Assembly (NCBI RefSeq): GCF_002157145.1
Contig: NZ_CP021361.1
Location: forward strand, 2,659,001-2,723,000
Length of the DNA: 64,000 nt
Direction: 5' to 3'
From: Acidovorax carolinensis
Lineage (GTDB): Bacteria > Pseudomonadota > Gammaproteobacteria > Burkholderiales > Burkholderiaceae_C
The notes under the pieces are model-generated. The model ran no database searches, was not told where the DNA came from, and was given only the letters and a program-made list of their open reading frames with translations. This document shows, piece after piece, positions 30,262 to 39,491 of this stretch. The translations under genes and the position numbers were made by a program. Every line of letters begins with the position of its first letter. The stretch's first letter is position 1.

Positions 30262-30597
30262 ATGCCCTACGCCGCCCAGCACCTCGCCCAAGCCCCCACC
30301 CGCGCAGAGGTGGACAGCCTGCCCGGCGCCACCGTGCTCGAATTCGGCACGCCGTGGTGCGGCCACTGCCAGCGCGCCCAGTCCTTCATCGCGCAGGCCC
30401 TGCACGACCGGGTCGATGTGGCCCATGTCAAGGTGGAAGACGGCCCCGGCCAGCGCCTGGGTCGCAGCTTTGGCGTGAAGCTCTGGCCCACCCTGGTGCT
30501 GCTGCGCGATGGACAGGAAGTGGCGCGCGTGGTGCGGCCCCAGGACGCCGGCGCAATGGCGCAGCTGCTTGGCGCAGACCGGCCGGCGCAAGACTGA
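30262..30597 (+). CDS. Thioredoxin-like protein with WCGHC active site
   Basis: A 111-residue single-domain thioredoxin fold without signal peptide, probably cytosolic. The active site is TPWCGHCQ, with Gly-His between the cysteines; canonical TrxA has Gly-Pro, and GH is typical of protein disulfide isomerases. The cis-proline is in KLWPTLVLL. It may act as a thiol-disulfide exchanger for a specific partner. It stands alone after the Mo-cofactor operon. Confidence 0.87.
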   Translation: MPYAAQHLAQAPTRAEVDSLPGATVLEFGTPWCGHCQRAQSFIAQALHDRVDVAHVKVEDGPGQRLGRSFGVKLWPTLVLLRDGQEVARVVRPQDAGAMAQLLGADRPAQD

Positions 30598-30777
30598 TGC
30601 CCGGGCGAACTCATACGGATTTGCATTCAATCGGATAACTGGGCGGGAAGCCGCAGACAGTGCTGGAGCACGGCAAGGCGAACCAACGACGCCAACCTTT
30701 TGAAGGCAAAGCCGTTTTAATTCTTCATGGTGCGCTGCACCACCCGCGACCCATGAAACTGGCGCGGCCCAGGCCAT

Positions 30778-30888
30778 GGCAGCCAAGCAAGGGCCGCCCC
30801 GCAGCGAGGGCTGCGTCCCCCTGCCCGCAGCGTGCAGCGCTGCGAGAGCGGGGGGAAGCGGCAAAGCCGCTCAGGGAGGTGTTTCACT
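30778..30888 (-). repeat. Element B copy after the MFS gene
   Basis: Read in the direction of the MFS gene it begins next to the stop codon: CTCCCTGAGCGGCTTTGCCG, TTCCCCCCGCTCTCGCAGCG, then CAGGGGGACGCAGCCCTCG and CTGCGGGGCGGCCCTTGCTT. The unit is complete. The remaining 180 bp back to 30598 hold nothing recognisable. Confidence 0.8.
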
Positions 30889-32088
30889 TCAGGCCTGTTC
30901 GATCACCGGGGTGCGGTGGGCCAGCCAGGCCAGCGCACCGGTCAGCAGTGCCATCGCCACGCAGAAAATGACAATGGCCACCGGCAGGCCCAGGTGGTCC
31001 GACAACCAACCCACGCCCAGTATGGGCAGGATGGTGCCCAGGTAGCCCACCACCAGATAAGTGGACAGCAGCCCGGACCGGTTCTGTGGGCCCGCCACCT
31101 TGTTCACGATGGCAATGCCGGCCAGGTTCACCAGGCCATGGCCCGCGGCGGTGCACAGCACGCTCAGCACAAACAGCAGCGGCAGGTTGGTGTAGGTGGT
31201 GGCAATCAGCAGCAGGTTGCAGGCCGCCAGCAGACCCAGTCCAACGATGGCACAGGTCTTGGTGTGCACCGGCCGGGCCAGCCACTGAAAGCCGGCAGAA
31301 AGAAACAAAATCATGGCGATCGACAGGCCGCTCACCGCAGGGCCATGCCAGGGCACCATGTGCGCCATGAAGCTCGGCGCCAGCGACGCATAAAGGCCAA
31401 AGATGCTGAAGGTGCTGAACGCCCCCAGGCTGGCAATCAGAAATGGGCGGCGCAGGGCAGGTTGCGGCAGCGTGATGCGCGGCAGCCAGTCGTGCAAGGC
31501 AAACGGCGTTGGCGCGGCGGCCGAGGCTGCAGGCGCCAGCTGCACCCGGTACAGGGCATAGATCGCCAGCACCCCCAGCACCACGCTGGGCGCATAGGCC
31601 GTCACCAGCGGCAGCGGCACCCACTGGGCCATCAGCCCGCCCACCAGCGGCCCCAGGCCAAAGCCCAGCGCCATGGCAAAACTCGTCATGGCCGAGGCGC
31701 GCATCACGTTGCTGCTGCGGTTCAGCTGCGTGAGGCCAATGGACGCCGAGGTGGTGATCATTCCCGAGGCAATGCCAATCAGCACGCGGCTGGCCACGAA
31801 CGACGCGACGCTCCATGCCAGCGCCGACAGCAGCACCCCGGACGTGACCAGCACCAGGCCGTGGCGCAGCACCGGCAAGAAACCAAAGCGGTCGCTCAGC
31901 CGCCCCAGAAACAACAGGCTGGCCAGCGCCCCGACCATGTAGGCCACATAAATGCCAGTGATGTGGCTGGGCTGCAGGCCCCAGTGGGCCTGGTACAGCG
32001 GATACAGCGGGCTGGCCAGGGCAGTGCCCATGACCCCCACGCACATGGCAAAGCAAACCCAGGCAAACGGAGGCCAATGACGTTGCAT
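30889..32088 (-). CDS. Major facilitator superfamily transporter
   Basis: A 399-residue inner-membrane carrier with 12 predicted membrane helices in two halves. The loop 2-3 signature is LFLGRLSDRFGFLPVL near residue 60. The fold and the AxxxGMITTSASIGL segment in helix 4 resemble the drug-efflux or YcaD/NreB-like subgroups, but the substrate cannot be assigned. It is alone on its strand, ending at element B. Confidence 0.88.
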   Translation of the reverse strand: MQRHWPPFAWVCFAMCVGVMGTALASPLYPLYQAHWGLQPSHITGIYVAYMVGALASLLFLGRLSDRFGFLPVLRHGLVLVTSGVLLSALAWSVASFVASRVLIGIASGMITTSASIGLTQLNRSSNVMRASAMTSFAMALGFGLGPLVGGLMAQWVPLPLVTAYAPSVVLGVLAIYALYRVQLAPAASAAAPTPFALHDWLPRITLPQPALRRPFLIASLGAFSTFSIFGLYASLAPSFMAHMVPWHGPAVSGLSIAMILFLSAGFQWLARPVHTKTCAIVGLGLLAACNLLLIATTYTNLPLLFVLSVLCTAAGHGLVNLAGIAIVNKVAGPQNRSGLLSTYLVVGYLGTILPILGVGWLSDHLGLPVAIVIFCVAMALLTGALAWLAHRTPVIEQA

Positions 32089-32442
32089 AAACGGTAGTCA
32101 GACAGGGCGCGAAGCGGCTGTGCTCGTGAAAGGAAAAGGATGGGGGGAAACGCAAAAGCCGCATGCGGTCCAGGGGCGCACACGGCTTTCTCGGGTTCCG
32201 GGGCTTCATCCGCTGTGTTGCCAGGCGCACGCAGGCGGGGAATTTACAGTGCCTCATTTTACGAACAACATCCCGGCACGCCCGCGCGCCCCCTGCGCGA
32301 CCCTGCCTGCCGTCGTGCCATTGCACAGCCGACGCGCCCCGCCACCACCCAACGCACATTGTTTGATCCAACCCCGTGGGCCCGGGCAAGTAGCGTGAAG
32401 TCCGGAGTCTAGAATGACCTTTTCACAAAAGTGGTTACCACC
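32089..32442. other. Intergenic region between divergent MFS and cytochrome c genes
   Basis: These 354 bp contain no credible gene, no element A or B copy and no strong hairpin. A TAGAAT box at 32410-32415 could be the -10 of the cytochrome gene 28 bp before its ATG. The stretch around 32275-32345 is unusually C-rich on the plus strand. Confidence 0.5.
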
Positions 32443-33108
32443 ATGATCAAGCGCACTGCCCTGGCACTGACGACCGCCCTGATGGCCGCACTCGTGACCC
32501 TGCCCACGATGGCCCAGCCGGCCAAGGCACGCGCCACCGCCAAGGTAGACCTGGATGCGCGCTTCAGCGAAGCGCAGTCCAGCCCCAAGCTGGCCGAAGA
32601 TCTTTACAAGGTGGGCCGCAAGGTGGCTGCCGTGTGCGCCAACTGCCATGGCGAAGGGGGCACCAGCACCAAGCCGTCCATTCCCAATCTGGCGGGCCAG
32701 AACCCGGCCTATCTGCTGGAACAGATGCGCCAGTTCGCCGACGGCCGGCGCCGCAACGAATTCATGGAAGGCATGATCCGCGCCATGGACAGCGACGAAA
32801 AAATCGGCATGGTGCTGTTCTATGCCGCGCAGCAAGTGGCCCACCAGCCCACAGCCAACCCTGCGCTGGCCGCCAAGGGGCAGGAATATTTCGAGAAGAC
32901 CTGCTTTCGCTGCCATGGCACGAGCGGCCGCGGCAACGCGCAGATTGCCCGCATCGCCGGGCAGCAGCCCGACTACCTGCGCCTGACCCTCCACCGCTAC
33001 CGCGACGGCACCGGGGTGCGCGCCAATTCCATCATGACCCCCAACACCAAGCTCATGTCGGACGCCGACATCGAGGCCGTCGTGGCCTATGTGTCGTCGA
33101 TGCCCTGA
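32443..33108 (+). CDS. Di-haem cytochrome c (cytochrome c4-like)
   Basis: A periplasmic electron carrier of 221 residues with a signal peptide cleaved near residue 24 (PTMAQP). Two class I c-type haem sites are present: CANCH (C65, C68, H69) and CFRCH (C154, C157, H158). Each is followed by the PNLAGQNP- and ARIAGQQPDYL-type motifs and the axial-Met regions (FMEGMIRAM; SIMTPNTKLM). Twin domains of this kind are typical of cytochrome c4, a donor to terminal oxidases. It precedes a convergent adenylate-forming enzyme. Confidence 0.92.
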   Translation: MIKRTALALTTALMAALVTLPTMAQPAKARATAKVDLDARFSEAQSSPKLAEDLYKVGRKVAAVCANCHGEGGTSTKPSIPNLAGQNPAYLLEQMRQFADGRRRNEFMEGMIRAMDSDEKIGMVLFYAAQQVAHQPTANPALAAKGQEYFEKTCFRCHGTSGRGNAQIARIAGQQPDYLRLTLHRYRDGTGVRANSIMTPNTKLMSDADIEAVVAYVSSMP

Positions 33109-33150
33109 TCATCGCGCAAGCCGTTGCTGCAGGCCTGCACAATATTGCTG

Positions 33151-33222
33151 AATTTGGATGCAAATCAGGCTACAGCGCCTATAAAGCAAGCGTAATCAGC
33201 TATCAACTCAATAGCATTTTTA
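33151..33222 (-). repeat. Element A copy at the stop codon of the adenylate-forming enzyme gene
   Basis: Read on the minus strand the element begins TAAAAATGCTATTGAGTTGA, then TAGCTGATTACGCTTGC and GGCGCTGTAGCCTGATTTGC. Its first three bases are the TAA stop codon of the gene at 33220, so the stop falls exactly at the element edge. Confidence 0.8.
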
Positions 33223-34608
33223 GCCCGCGCAGGCCACGATGCGGCAGGCCTTGCCGCTGCGCCCCCGGGGCACGGGAAGGCCCAGCTCCTGCAGCACACG
33301 CAGCCGGGGCACGCCCTGGGCCTTGGCAAAGGCCTTGAGCGCGGCGCAGCAGCGCTCCATGGCCGCCTGCCCCGCCTCGCCCGTCGCAGGCAGGCGCAGC
33401 ACCAGCGTGTGCTCGTCCTGCTGGCGCAGATGAAAATCGAACACGCCCGCGTCATCCTCCAGCACGGTGGACAAGGCCATGGGCAGCAGCGTCACCGCCC
33501 GGCCATCGTGCCCCGCCATGTGCAAGAGGTCGTCGTGGCGCCCCTGCACCACCATCACCGGCAACGGCGAACCACAGCCGCAGCGCCCGGGCTGCAGCGT
33601 GATCTGGTCGCCCAGGTCGTAACGGATAAGGGGCTGAACGGTGTTGGCCAGGTTGGTCAGCAGCACGCTGCACGACGGCTGGCCTGCGGGCACGGGGCGG
33701 TAGTGCTCGTCCACAGGCTCCAGGATCACCCAGTCGGCGTTCAGGTGCATGTGGCCATGGGCGCATTCCCAGCCCATGGTGAAGAACTCAGACGCACCAT
33801 AGCTGTTGCGCACGGGGCAGCCCAGCCCCCTTTCGATGTAGGCGCGCACGGCGGGGCTCAGGGTTTCACCGCCGGTCCACACCTCTTGCGGCGCTATGCG
33901 CAACGCGCCAGACCCTGCCTCGTCGGCCAGCAGCGCGGCGGCGGTGGGGTACGTGGCGAGCACCGTGGGCGAGAAGTCGTTGAGGGCGGTCACCAGCTCG
34001 GGCGTGGGCACCTGGATGGAAAAACTGCGCGTGCTGCCAGCCAGCCAGGGGTTGAGTGCCCGCATCCGCTGCACCGAGACATAGCTGGCGAAATGCCCGC
34101 TGGTCGCCCCCACGAAGGCAATGCGCTCAGACAGGCACAGCGGGTCCAGCCAGCGCCGCATCGGGCGCGGTGCGCAGCGGCGCAGTGCCTCCAGCGCGTC
34201 GTACACGGCCATGGCCTGCGCATCCTGCACAAAGATGCCGGGCTGACCGCTGGTGCCCGAGCTTTCCCACACCATGTAGCGGCCCTGCCAGGGCTCGGCA
34301 ATGCGCGAGGGGTCGGCCGTGAAGGCACGCAACCCGTCGAGCGTGAGGCACGGGTCGGTCACCCAATCGTCAAAGCGCTCCATCAGCTGGCAGCGCGTCA
34401 CCACCGGCAACGACGGCAGCGGCGTGCGCGCCGAAATGTCGGCGCCCAGCAGTTCGCGATAAAAGCGCGAGCCCTTCAGCGCGGCCCCCAGCAGCAGCGC
34501 CAGCCGCGCCTGCTGGCGCCGCACCAGGCCCTGCGGCGCATCGCGGTTGGCGGCCATGATGTCCATCGACACCGCCGACAGACGCAGCGGGTCGTATACG
34601 GTACTCAT
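33220..34608 (-). CDS. Adenylate-forming enzyme, PaaK/CapK-like
   Basis: A 462-residue member of the ANL family branch that includes phenylacetate-CoA ligase and F390-synthetase-like proteins. It shows the P-loop ESSGTSGQPGIF near residue 115, the NSYGASE motif near 267, the LIRYDLGDQITL hinge region near 328 and a cysteine pair GRCGCG after it. It should activate a carboxylic acid with ATP; whether CoA, an amine or a protein accepts it is unknown. It overlaps the nitroreductase gene upstream by 4 bp (ATGA), so the two proteins are probably made together. Confidence 0.85.
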   Translation of the reverse strand: MSTVYDPLRLSAVSMDIMAANRDAPQGLVRRQQARLALLLGAALKGSRFYRELLGADISARTPLPSLPVVTRCQLMERFDDWVTDPCLTLDGLRAFTADPSRIAEPWQGRYMVWESSGTSGQPGIFVQDAQAMAVYDALEALRRCAPRPMRRWLDPLCLSERIAFVGATSGHFASYVSVQRMRALNPWLAGSTRSFSIQVPTPELVTALNDFSPTVLATYPTAAALLADEAGSGALRIAPQEVWTGGETLSPAVRAYIERGLGCPVRNSYGASEFFTMGWECAHGHMHLNADWVILEPVDEHYRPVPAGQPSCSVLLTNLANTVQPLIRYDLGDQITLQPGRCGCGSPLPVMVVQGRHDDLLHMAGHDGRAVTLLPMALSTVLEDDAGVFDFHLRQQDEHTLVLRLPATGEAGQAAMERCCAALKAFAKAQGVPRLRVLQELGLPVPRGRSGKACRIVACAG

Positions 34609-35264
34609 GGCGGCGCCGCCCCGGCCGGCCAGCCCACGGTCTGCGCCAGCAGCACCTGCTGGTTGGTTCCCAGCCCCATGGCCTGCGCGAGCGCGGTGCG
34701 GTCCAGCCAGGCCCGGATGACGGTGGCCAGCCCGGTGGATGCAGCCTGCAGATAGACGTTTTGCGCCATGGCACCCGCGGCCGCCGAGGCATAGGCGCTG
34801 CGCTGCTCGGCGGGCACCAGCTTCATGCGCCCATGGTCGGCCACATAGACAAGATCAAGCGGCGCGCTGTCCACGAAATCCTGGTAGCCCGTGACGCGCC
34901 GCACATCGGCGACCACCGTGCGCTGCAGCGCATGGGCGTGGGGGTCGTAAAGGTACAGGCCTTCGGGCAGAGCCACATACACATCCACCTCCTGCGCGTT
35001 CATGGCGCTGGGCGCCGTGCGTCCGCCGCTGTCGGGCCGGTTGACGCCCGCCGCAGCCCACAGCAGGTCCGACAGCACCGGAAGCTGCAGGGCAACGGGA
35101 TCGAATTCGCGCTGCGACCGCCGCCGGGCCAGGGCCTGCATCAGCAGCATGCCAGTTTCGCGCCGCGGCGGCGGCAAGGCCAGCACCGGGCTGCCGTCGC
35201 CCGTGGGGGGCTCGGGGCGCAATTGCCCCATCAACCCCAGCGCCATCTTGGTCAGCGGGTTCAC
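34605..35264 (-). CDS. SagB/ThcOx-type nitroreductase-family oxidoreductase
   Basis: A 219-residue FMN enzyme of the nitroreductase superfamily. The RRSQREFDPVALQLPVLSDLLWAAAGVNRP segment (the flavin-binding RRS and LLWAA-G motifs) and the AMAQNVYLQAASTGLATV core are typical of SagB/ThcOx-like members, which include azoline dehydrogenases of peptide natural products. A GTG at 35264 follows AAGGAG by 5 bases; an ATG at 35333 without such a site would lengthen it. It is translationally coupled to the adenylate-forming gene downstream. Substrate unknown; no precursor peptide is seen nearby. Confidence 0.83.
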   Translation of the reverse strand: MNPLTKMALGLMGQLRPEPPTGDGSPVLALPPPRRETGMLLMQALARRRSQREFDPVALQLPVLSDLLWAAAGVNRPDSGGRTAPSAMNAQEVDVYVALPEGLYLYDPHAHALQRTVVADVRRVTGYQDFVDSAPLDLVYVADHGRMKLVPAEQRSAYASAAAGAMAQNVYLQAASTGLATVIRAWLDRTALAQAMGLGTNQQVLLAQTVGWPAGAAPP

Positions 35265-35383
35265 GTTCACTCCTTGCACAGAGTTCCACCGGCTGCCATC
35301 AGACCACAGCGCCGCGCCCTTGCCTACTGGCATCGTTCAGGCCTGCGCTGCCGGCGGACGATTCACGCGCCAGGTTTCTTACA

Positions 35384-35441
35384 TAAAAACAGCTCTAGCC
35401 CTTTACACCTCAGCGCCAGAAGCTATCAATCAAGTAGCACT
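35384..35441 (-). repeat. Element A copy upstream of the nitroreductase gene
   Basis: AAAACAGCTCTAGCCCTTTA, then CAGCGCCAGAAGCTATCAAT and CAAGTAGCAC match the family on the minus strand. It lies in the 223-bp gap between rnhA and the nitroreductase gene; nothing else is recognisable there. Confidence 0.75.
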
Positions 35442-35487
35442 AGACGCGGCGTCGGCAGCGCATAACCGCAGAAGCGGGTCGAGAACT

Positions 35488-35937
35488 TCAGCCGCGCCCC
35501 AGGGCCTTTTCCACGCCGCGGTTGGCCAGGGCGTCGGCGCGTTCGTTGCCCGGATCACCCGAATGCCCACGCACCCAGCGCCAGTCGATGCGGTGCCCGG
35601 CATTGGTGACCAGCGCATCCAGGCGCTGCCACAGCTCGACGTTTTTCACCGGCTGCTTTGCGGCGGTGCGCCAGCCGCGCGCTTTCCAGCCGTGGATCCA
35701 TTCGGTGATGCCTTTGCGCACATATTCACTGTCGAGGTACAGCGTCACCGCGCAAGGCCGCTTGAGCGCGGACAGCGCCTCGATGACGGCAATGAGCTCC
35801 ATGCGGTTGTTGGTGGTGCCAAGTTCGCCGCCAAAGAGTTCTTTTTCGGTGGCGCCGGAGCGCAGCAACACGCCCCAACCGCCGGGGCCCGGATTGCCCT
35901 TGCAGGCGCCATCGGTGTATATCTCAATCTGATTCAA
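35488..35937 (-). CDS. rnhA: Ribonuclease HI
   Basis: It degrades the RNA strand of RNA:DNA hybrids, removing primers and R-loops. The 149-residue protein has the four catalytic acids in [16 protein letters not shown] (Asp), [13 protein letters not shown] (Glu), LYLDSEYV (Asp) and GNERADALA (Asp). Homology begins exactly at a TTG (35937), which overlaps the stop of the upstream methyltransferase as TTGA and has AGGA 9 bases before it, so I take TTG as the start and infer coupling. The frameshift in the methyltransferase would break such coupling. Confidence 0.93.
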   Translation of the reverse strand: MNQIEIYTDGACKGNPGPGGWGVLLRSGATEKELFGGELGTTNNRMELIAVIEALSALKRPCAVTLYLDSEYVRKGITEWIHGWKARGWRTAAKQPVKNVELWQRLDALVTNAGHRIDWRWVRGHSGDPGNERADALANRGVEKALGRG

Positions 35938-36823
35938 ACTTTTTTCCTGTCTGTGGTGCCCGCCGCGGCGGTGGGCACCAGGCTTGTGCGGTGGGATGGC
36001 TTCTGGGTGGCACTGCGGTTGGCCACCGGCACCGAGGCGGTGGCGCGCTGCGGGGCGGTGCGCCAGGCGGGCTCGAGCAGGCGCATGCCATGCACGCGCT
36101 TGACGGCCACCAGAAAGTACGCGGCCCCGAGTATCGGCCACCATTGCTCGCCCAGGCGGTCCATCCAGGCAAATCGTTCCAGCCAGTGGCTGCTGCGCGC
36201 CGCGGGCCGATAACAGCCAAAGCGCGCCGACTCCACCTCGAAACTCAGCAGCCGCAGCCAGTCGCGCAGCCGCCGGTAGCCAATGAATTCGCCCGCATCC
36301 GGCAAAAACAGCCGGCCCGCCCCAGGCGCTGGTAAAGGCGCGCCCGATGCTGGCGCAAGGCCCACAGGCTGACCGGATTGAGCCCGCTGATCACCACCCG
36401 ACCCTCGGGCACCAGCACCCGCTCGACCTCGCGCAGCGCGGCATGCGGGTCCACGCTCTGCTCCAGCGTGTGGGGCAGCAAGATGAGGTCAAGGCTGTTG
36501 TCCGCAAAGGGCAGCGCCACCGGGTCGGCCAGCAGGGCCAGCAGGCGCAGGGGATCGGAGCCGGCTGCGGCGCCCGTGGCCGGCTGCGGGGTTACGGCGC
36601 GGGCGCCGGGCAGCATGGCAATGCCCTCCTCGCCCAATGCCAGCCACTGGTGGGGTATCCGGTTGGCGCGCAGGCCGTCGAGCATGGGAATGCCGATCTG
36701 CAGGCCGTGGTAGCCAAAGATGTCCGCCACCGCCTCGTCAAAGCGCTCCTGCTCCCACGCCAGCAGGTAACGGCCGGGCGGGGAGTCGAACCAGTGGTGC
36801 AAACTTATAATTGGATGGCTCAT
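35934..36823 (-). pseudogene. Class I SAM-dependent methyltransferase, frameshifted
   Basis: The N-terminal part (frame from 36823) begins [20 protein letters not shown] and contains the methyltransferase-11 core ([35 protein letters not shown]). After RLYQRLG it runs into 25 unrelated codons and stops at 36245. The other frame continues with the expected [20 protein letters not shown] to 35934. Loss of one G in a G4 run (36320-36323 on the plus strand) explains the shift. It may be a real mutation, phase variation or a base-calling error. The methyl acceptor is unknown. The ATG overlaps that of divergent gloB. Confidence 0.8.
36806..36811 (+). promoter_or_regulatory. Possible gloB -10 box
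   Basis: TATAAT matches the -10 consensus and lies 10 bp before the gloB ATG, within the first codons of the divergent methyltransferase gene. If used, the transcript would have almost no leader. No convincing -35 box is present. Confidence 0.35.
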
Positions 36824-37595
36824 GAACTTGCTACCGCTGCCCGCCTTTACCGACAACTACATCTGGATGCTGCACAACGGCCGGCATGCCATGGTGGTGG
36901 ACCCCGGCGACGCAGCGCCCGTGCTGCAGGCGCTGCAAGCGCAGGGACTGCAATTGCAGGCCATTCTAGTCACGCACCACCACGCGGACCATGTCGGCGG
37001 CGTTGATGCCTTGCGCGCTGCCACCGGCGCGCAGGTGTATGGCCCCGCGCGCGAGCGCATCCCCGAGCCGCTGGTGCGCCTGGCGCAGGGCGACACCGTG
37101 GACCTGCTGGGCCTGCGGTTTTCGGTGCTCGATGTTCCGGGCCACACCGCCGGCCACATCGCCTATTACTGCCCCGACATGGAAGGCTCCCCGCTGCTGT
37201 TTTGCGGAGACACCCTTTTTTCTGGCGGCTGCGGGCGCCTTTTTGAAGGCACGCCCGCGCAGATGCTGGCCTCCCTTGACCAGCTGGCAGCCTTGCCAGG
37301 CAGCACCCGCGTATGCTGCACCCACGAATACACCCTCTCCAACCTGCGCTTTGCGCGCGCGGTGGAGCCCGCCAACCAAGCGCTGCGCGACTACAGCAGC
37401 CATTGCGAAAGGCTGCGAGCGCAGCAACAGCCCACGCTGCCATCGCGCATTGCGCTGGAACGTGACATCAACCCTTTTCTGCGGGTCCGCGAAGCCGCGG
37501 TTGCCGCAGCCGCCCAAGGCTTCGATGCCCGGGTCCAACCACAAGACGCCGTGGCGGTGTTTGCCGCCCTGCGCCAATGGAAAGACGACTTCTGA
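36822..37595 (+). CDS. gloB: Hydroxyacylglutathione hydrolase (glyoxalase II)
   Basis: It hydrolyses S-lactoylglutathione in methylglyoxal detoxification. The 257-residue metallo-beta-lactamase-fold protein has the metal motif [10 protein letters not shown] (H52, H54, D56, H57), the [13 protein letters not shown]is, [17 protein letters not shown], and the family's C-terminal [11 protein letters not shown] segment. Its ATG overlaps the divergent methyltransferase ATG in a CATG; there is no good Shine-Dalgarno site. It is followed by mltD with a TGATG overlap. Confidence 0.95.
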   Translation: MNLLPLPAFTDNYIWMLHNGRHAMVVDPGDAAPVLQALQAQGLQLQAILVTHHHADHVGGVDALRAATGAQVYGPARERIPEPLVRLAQGDTVDLLGLRFSVLDVPGHTAGHIAYYCPDMEGSPLLFCGDTLFSGGCGRLFEGTPAQMLASLDQLAALPGSTRVCCTHEYTLSNLRFARAVEPANQALRDYSSHCERLRAQQQPTLPSRIALERDINPFLRVREAAVAAAAQGFDARVQPQDAVAVFAALRQWKDDF

Positions 37596-39103
37596 TGAAA
37601 ATTCTGCGCTTCGCCTGCCTTGCAGGTCTGCTGTGGCTGACCGGCTGTGCCACCAATGGCACGACCTCCAGCGGCCCGTTCAACACCGATTCGTCGCCAG
37701 GCACCGCCAGCCACACCCCCGTCATCCCCAAAGGGCCTCTGAGCCCGATCACGGCTGGCCGTGCCGCCAGCAGCGAAGTGGCCTCGCTGTCCACCCCCGC
37801 CGACCTGTGGGAGCGCATTCGCCGCGGCTTTGCCATGCCCGACCTGCAGCACGAACTGGTGCAGGACCGCGAGCAGTGGTACGCCAGCCGCCCCGACTAC
37901 ATGCAGCGCATGACCGAGCGCTCCAGCAAATACCTGTTCCACATTGTTGAAGAACTGGAACGCCGAGGCATGCCTACCGAACTGGCACTGCTGCCCTATA
38001 TCGAAAGCGCATTCAACCCACAGGCCGTGTCCAGTGCCAAGGCCGCCGGCATGTGGCAGTTCATGCCCGCCACTGGCAACTACTTCGACCTCAAGCAAAA
38101 CGCCTTTCGCGACGACCGCCGCGATGTGCTCGCGTCCACCCGCGCCGCGCTCGACTACCTGCAAAAACTTTATGGCATGTTTGGCGACTGGCACCTGGCC
38201 CTGGCCGCCTACAACTGGGGCGAAGGCAGCGTGGGCCGGGCCATTGCCAAGAACCAGAAGGCGGGGCTGGGCACCCGCTACACCGACCTGAACATGCCGG
38301 CCGAAACGCGGCTGTATGTGCCCAAGCTGCAGGCCGTGAAGAACATCGTGGCCAACCCCGAGGCGTTTCGCACCGAACTGCCGCTGATCGAAAACCATCC
38401 CTATTTCCAGACGGTGGACATCACCCACGACATCGACGTGGCCGTGGTCGCCCAGCTGTCCGGGGTACGCGAAGCCGATTTTCGCGCGCTGAACCCCTCG
38501 TTCCACCGCCCCACCATTTTTGCCGCCGGAACCCCCCAGATCCTGCTGCCATGGGACAACGCGCGCGTGTTCCAGCGCAACCTGGAAGCCAAGAACCAGG
38601 GGCAATACGCCAGCTGGACGGTGTGGTCCGTGCCCACCACCATGAGCGTGGCCGAGGCCGCCCAGCGCACCGGCATGGGCGAGGCGGACCTTCGGGCGCT
38701 CAACAACATCCCGCCGCGCATGCTCATCAAGGCGGGCTCGGCGTTGATGGTGCCGCGCACCACCACCACCCGCCAGGACGTTTCGGCCCACCTGGCAGAC
38801 AACGGCCAGCTGGCCTTTACGCCCGAAATCGTCACCCGCCGCACCACGGTGCGCGCCGGCAAGCGCGACACCGTGCGCAGCATTGCGCAGCGCTATCGCG
38901 TCAGTGCCGACCATGTGGCGGACTGGAACGATGTGAAGGCCAGCGCCGCCTTCAAGGCCGGACAGCAGATCGTAATGTTCTTGCCTGTGCGCATGGGCCA
39001 AGACACAAAGGCCGACCGCAGCGCCAGCCGCAAGGCCGCCCCCAAAGCCGCCGCGTCCAACCCCACGCGCAAGGGTGGCAAACCCGCCAAGAAGCGGCGC
39101 TAG
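37595..39103 (+). CDS. mltD: Membrane-bound lytic murein transglycosylase D (lipoprotein)
   Basis: An outer-membrane-anchored enzyme that cleaves peptidoglycan glycan chains. The 502-residue protein starts with a lipoprotein signal (lipobox LTGC, Cys18). It has a family 1D SLT domain with the catalytic Glu137 in YIESAFNPQAVSSAKAAGMW and the LAAYNWGEG motif, then two LysM-like regions (about 345-395 and 425-475) and a very basic Lys/Arg tail. The ATG overlaps the gloB stop (TGATG), so the two genes are co-translated. Confidence 0.93.
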   Translation: MKILRFACLAGLLWLTGCATNGTTSSGPFNTDSSPGTASHTPVIPKGPLSPITAGRAASSEVASLSTPADLWERIRRGFAMPDLQHELVQDREQWYASRPDYMQRMTERSSKYLFHIVEELERRGMPTELALLPYIESAFNPQAVSSAKAAGMWQFMPATGNYFDLKQNAFRDDRRDVLASTRAALDYLQKLYGMFGDWHLALAAYNWGEGSVGRAIAKNQKAGLGTRYTDLNMPAETRLYVPKLQAVKNIVANPEAFRTELPLIENHPYFQTVDITHDIDVAVVAQLSGVREADFRALNPSFHRPTIFAAGTPQILLPWDNARVFQRNLEAKNQGQYASWTVWSVPTTMSVAEAAQRTGMGEADLRALNNIPPRMLIKAGSALMVPRTTTTRQDVSAHLADNGQLAFTPEIVTRRTTVRAGKRDTVRSIAQRYRVSADHVADWNDVKASAAFKAGQQIVMFLPVRMGQDTKADRSASRKAAPKAAASNPTRKGGKPAKKRR

Positions 39104-39161
39104 GGGCCCATGCGCAGCGCCACCGATATGGGCGAGGTGGCGCCGTGGTGTGCGCAGGCGC

Positions 39162-39314
39162 TTAGAAGCGCAGGGTGTGCATTCCCAGCAACCCCAGTAC
39201 GCCAATCACGATCAGGTAAAGCGCCACGATGGTGCTGAGCAGGCGCGGCATGACCAGGATGAGGATGCCCGCGATCAGGGAGACGAGGGGGCCAATGCTG
39301 AGGCTCAGCGACAT
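39162..39314 (-). CDS. DUF3096 small membrane protein
   Basis: A 50-residue, almost wholly hydrophobic protein with two membrane helices (ISLIAGILILVMPRLLSTIV and ALYLIVIGVLGLLGMH) of the DUF3096 family. AAGGA lies 8 bases before the ATG at 39314; the long in-frame extension upstream has no such site. Function unknown; members are often near stress-related membrane proteins. It is convergent with mltD. Confidence 0.82.
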   Translation of the reverse strand: MSLSLSIGPLVSLIAGILILVMPRLLSTIVALYLIVIGVLGLLGMHTLRF

Positions 39315-39491
39315 GTGAAGGTCCTTTAAAAAGAGTGCAAAAGAAGGGGCGGGCACCAAGGGAAAACCCGGCGGTCCTGGATTCTCACCCACTTGCGCAG
39401 CCGCCTCAGCGGCATCTTCGAATCGCCGGCCAGCCCTGTACCACGCCACCACCCCACCGCCGAGGTGCGGCAGCAGACGGCCAAACACGGC

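Noticed and set aside
30262..30597. WCGHC protein as a second TrxA
   Set aside because: The active-site dipeptide and sequence differ; the true TrxA is at 54919.
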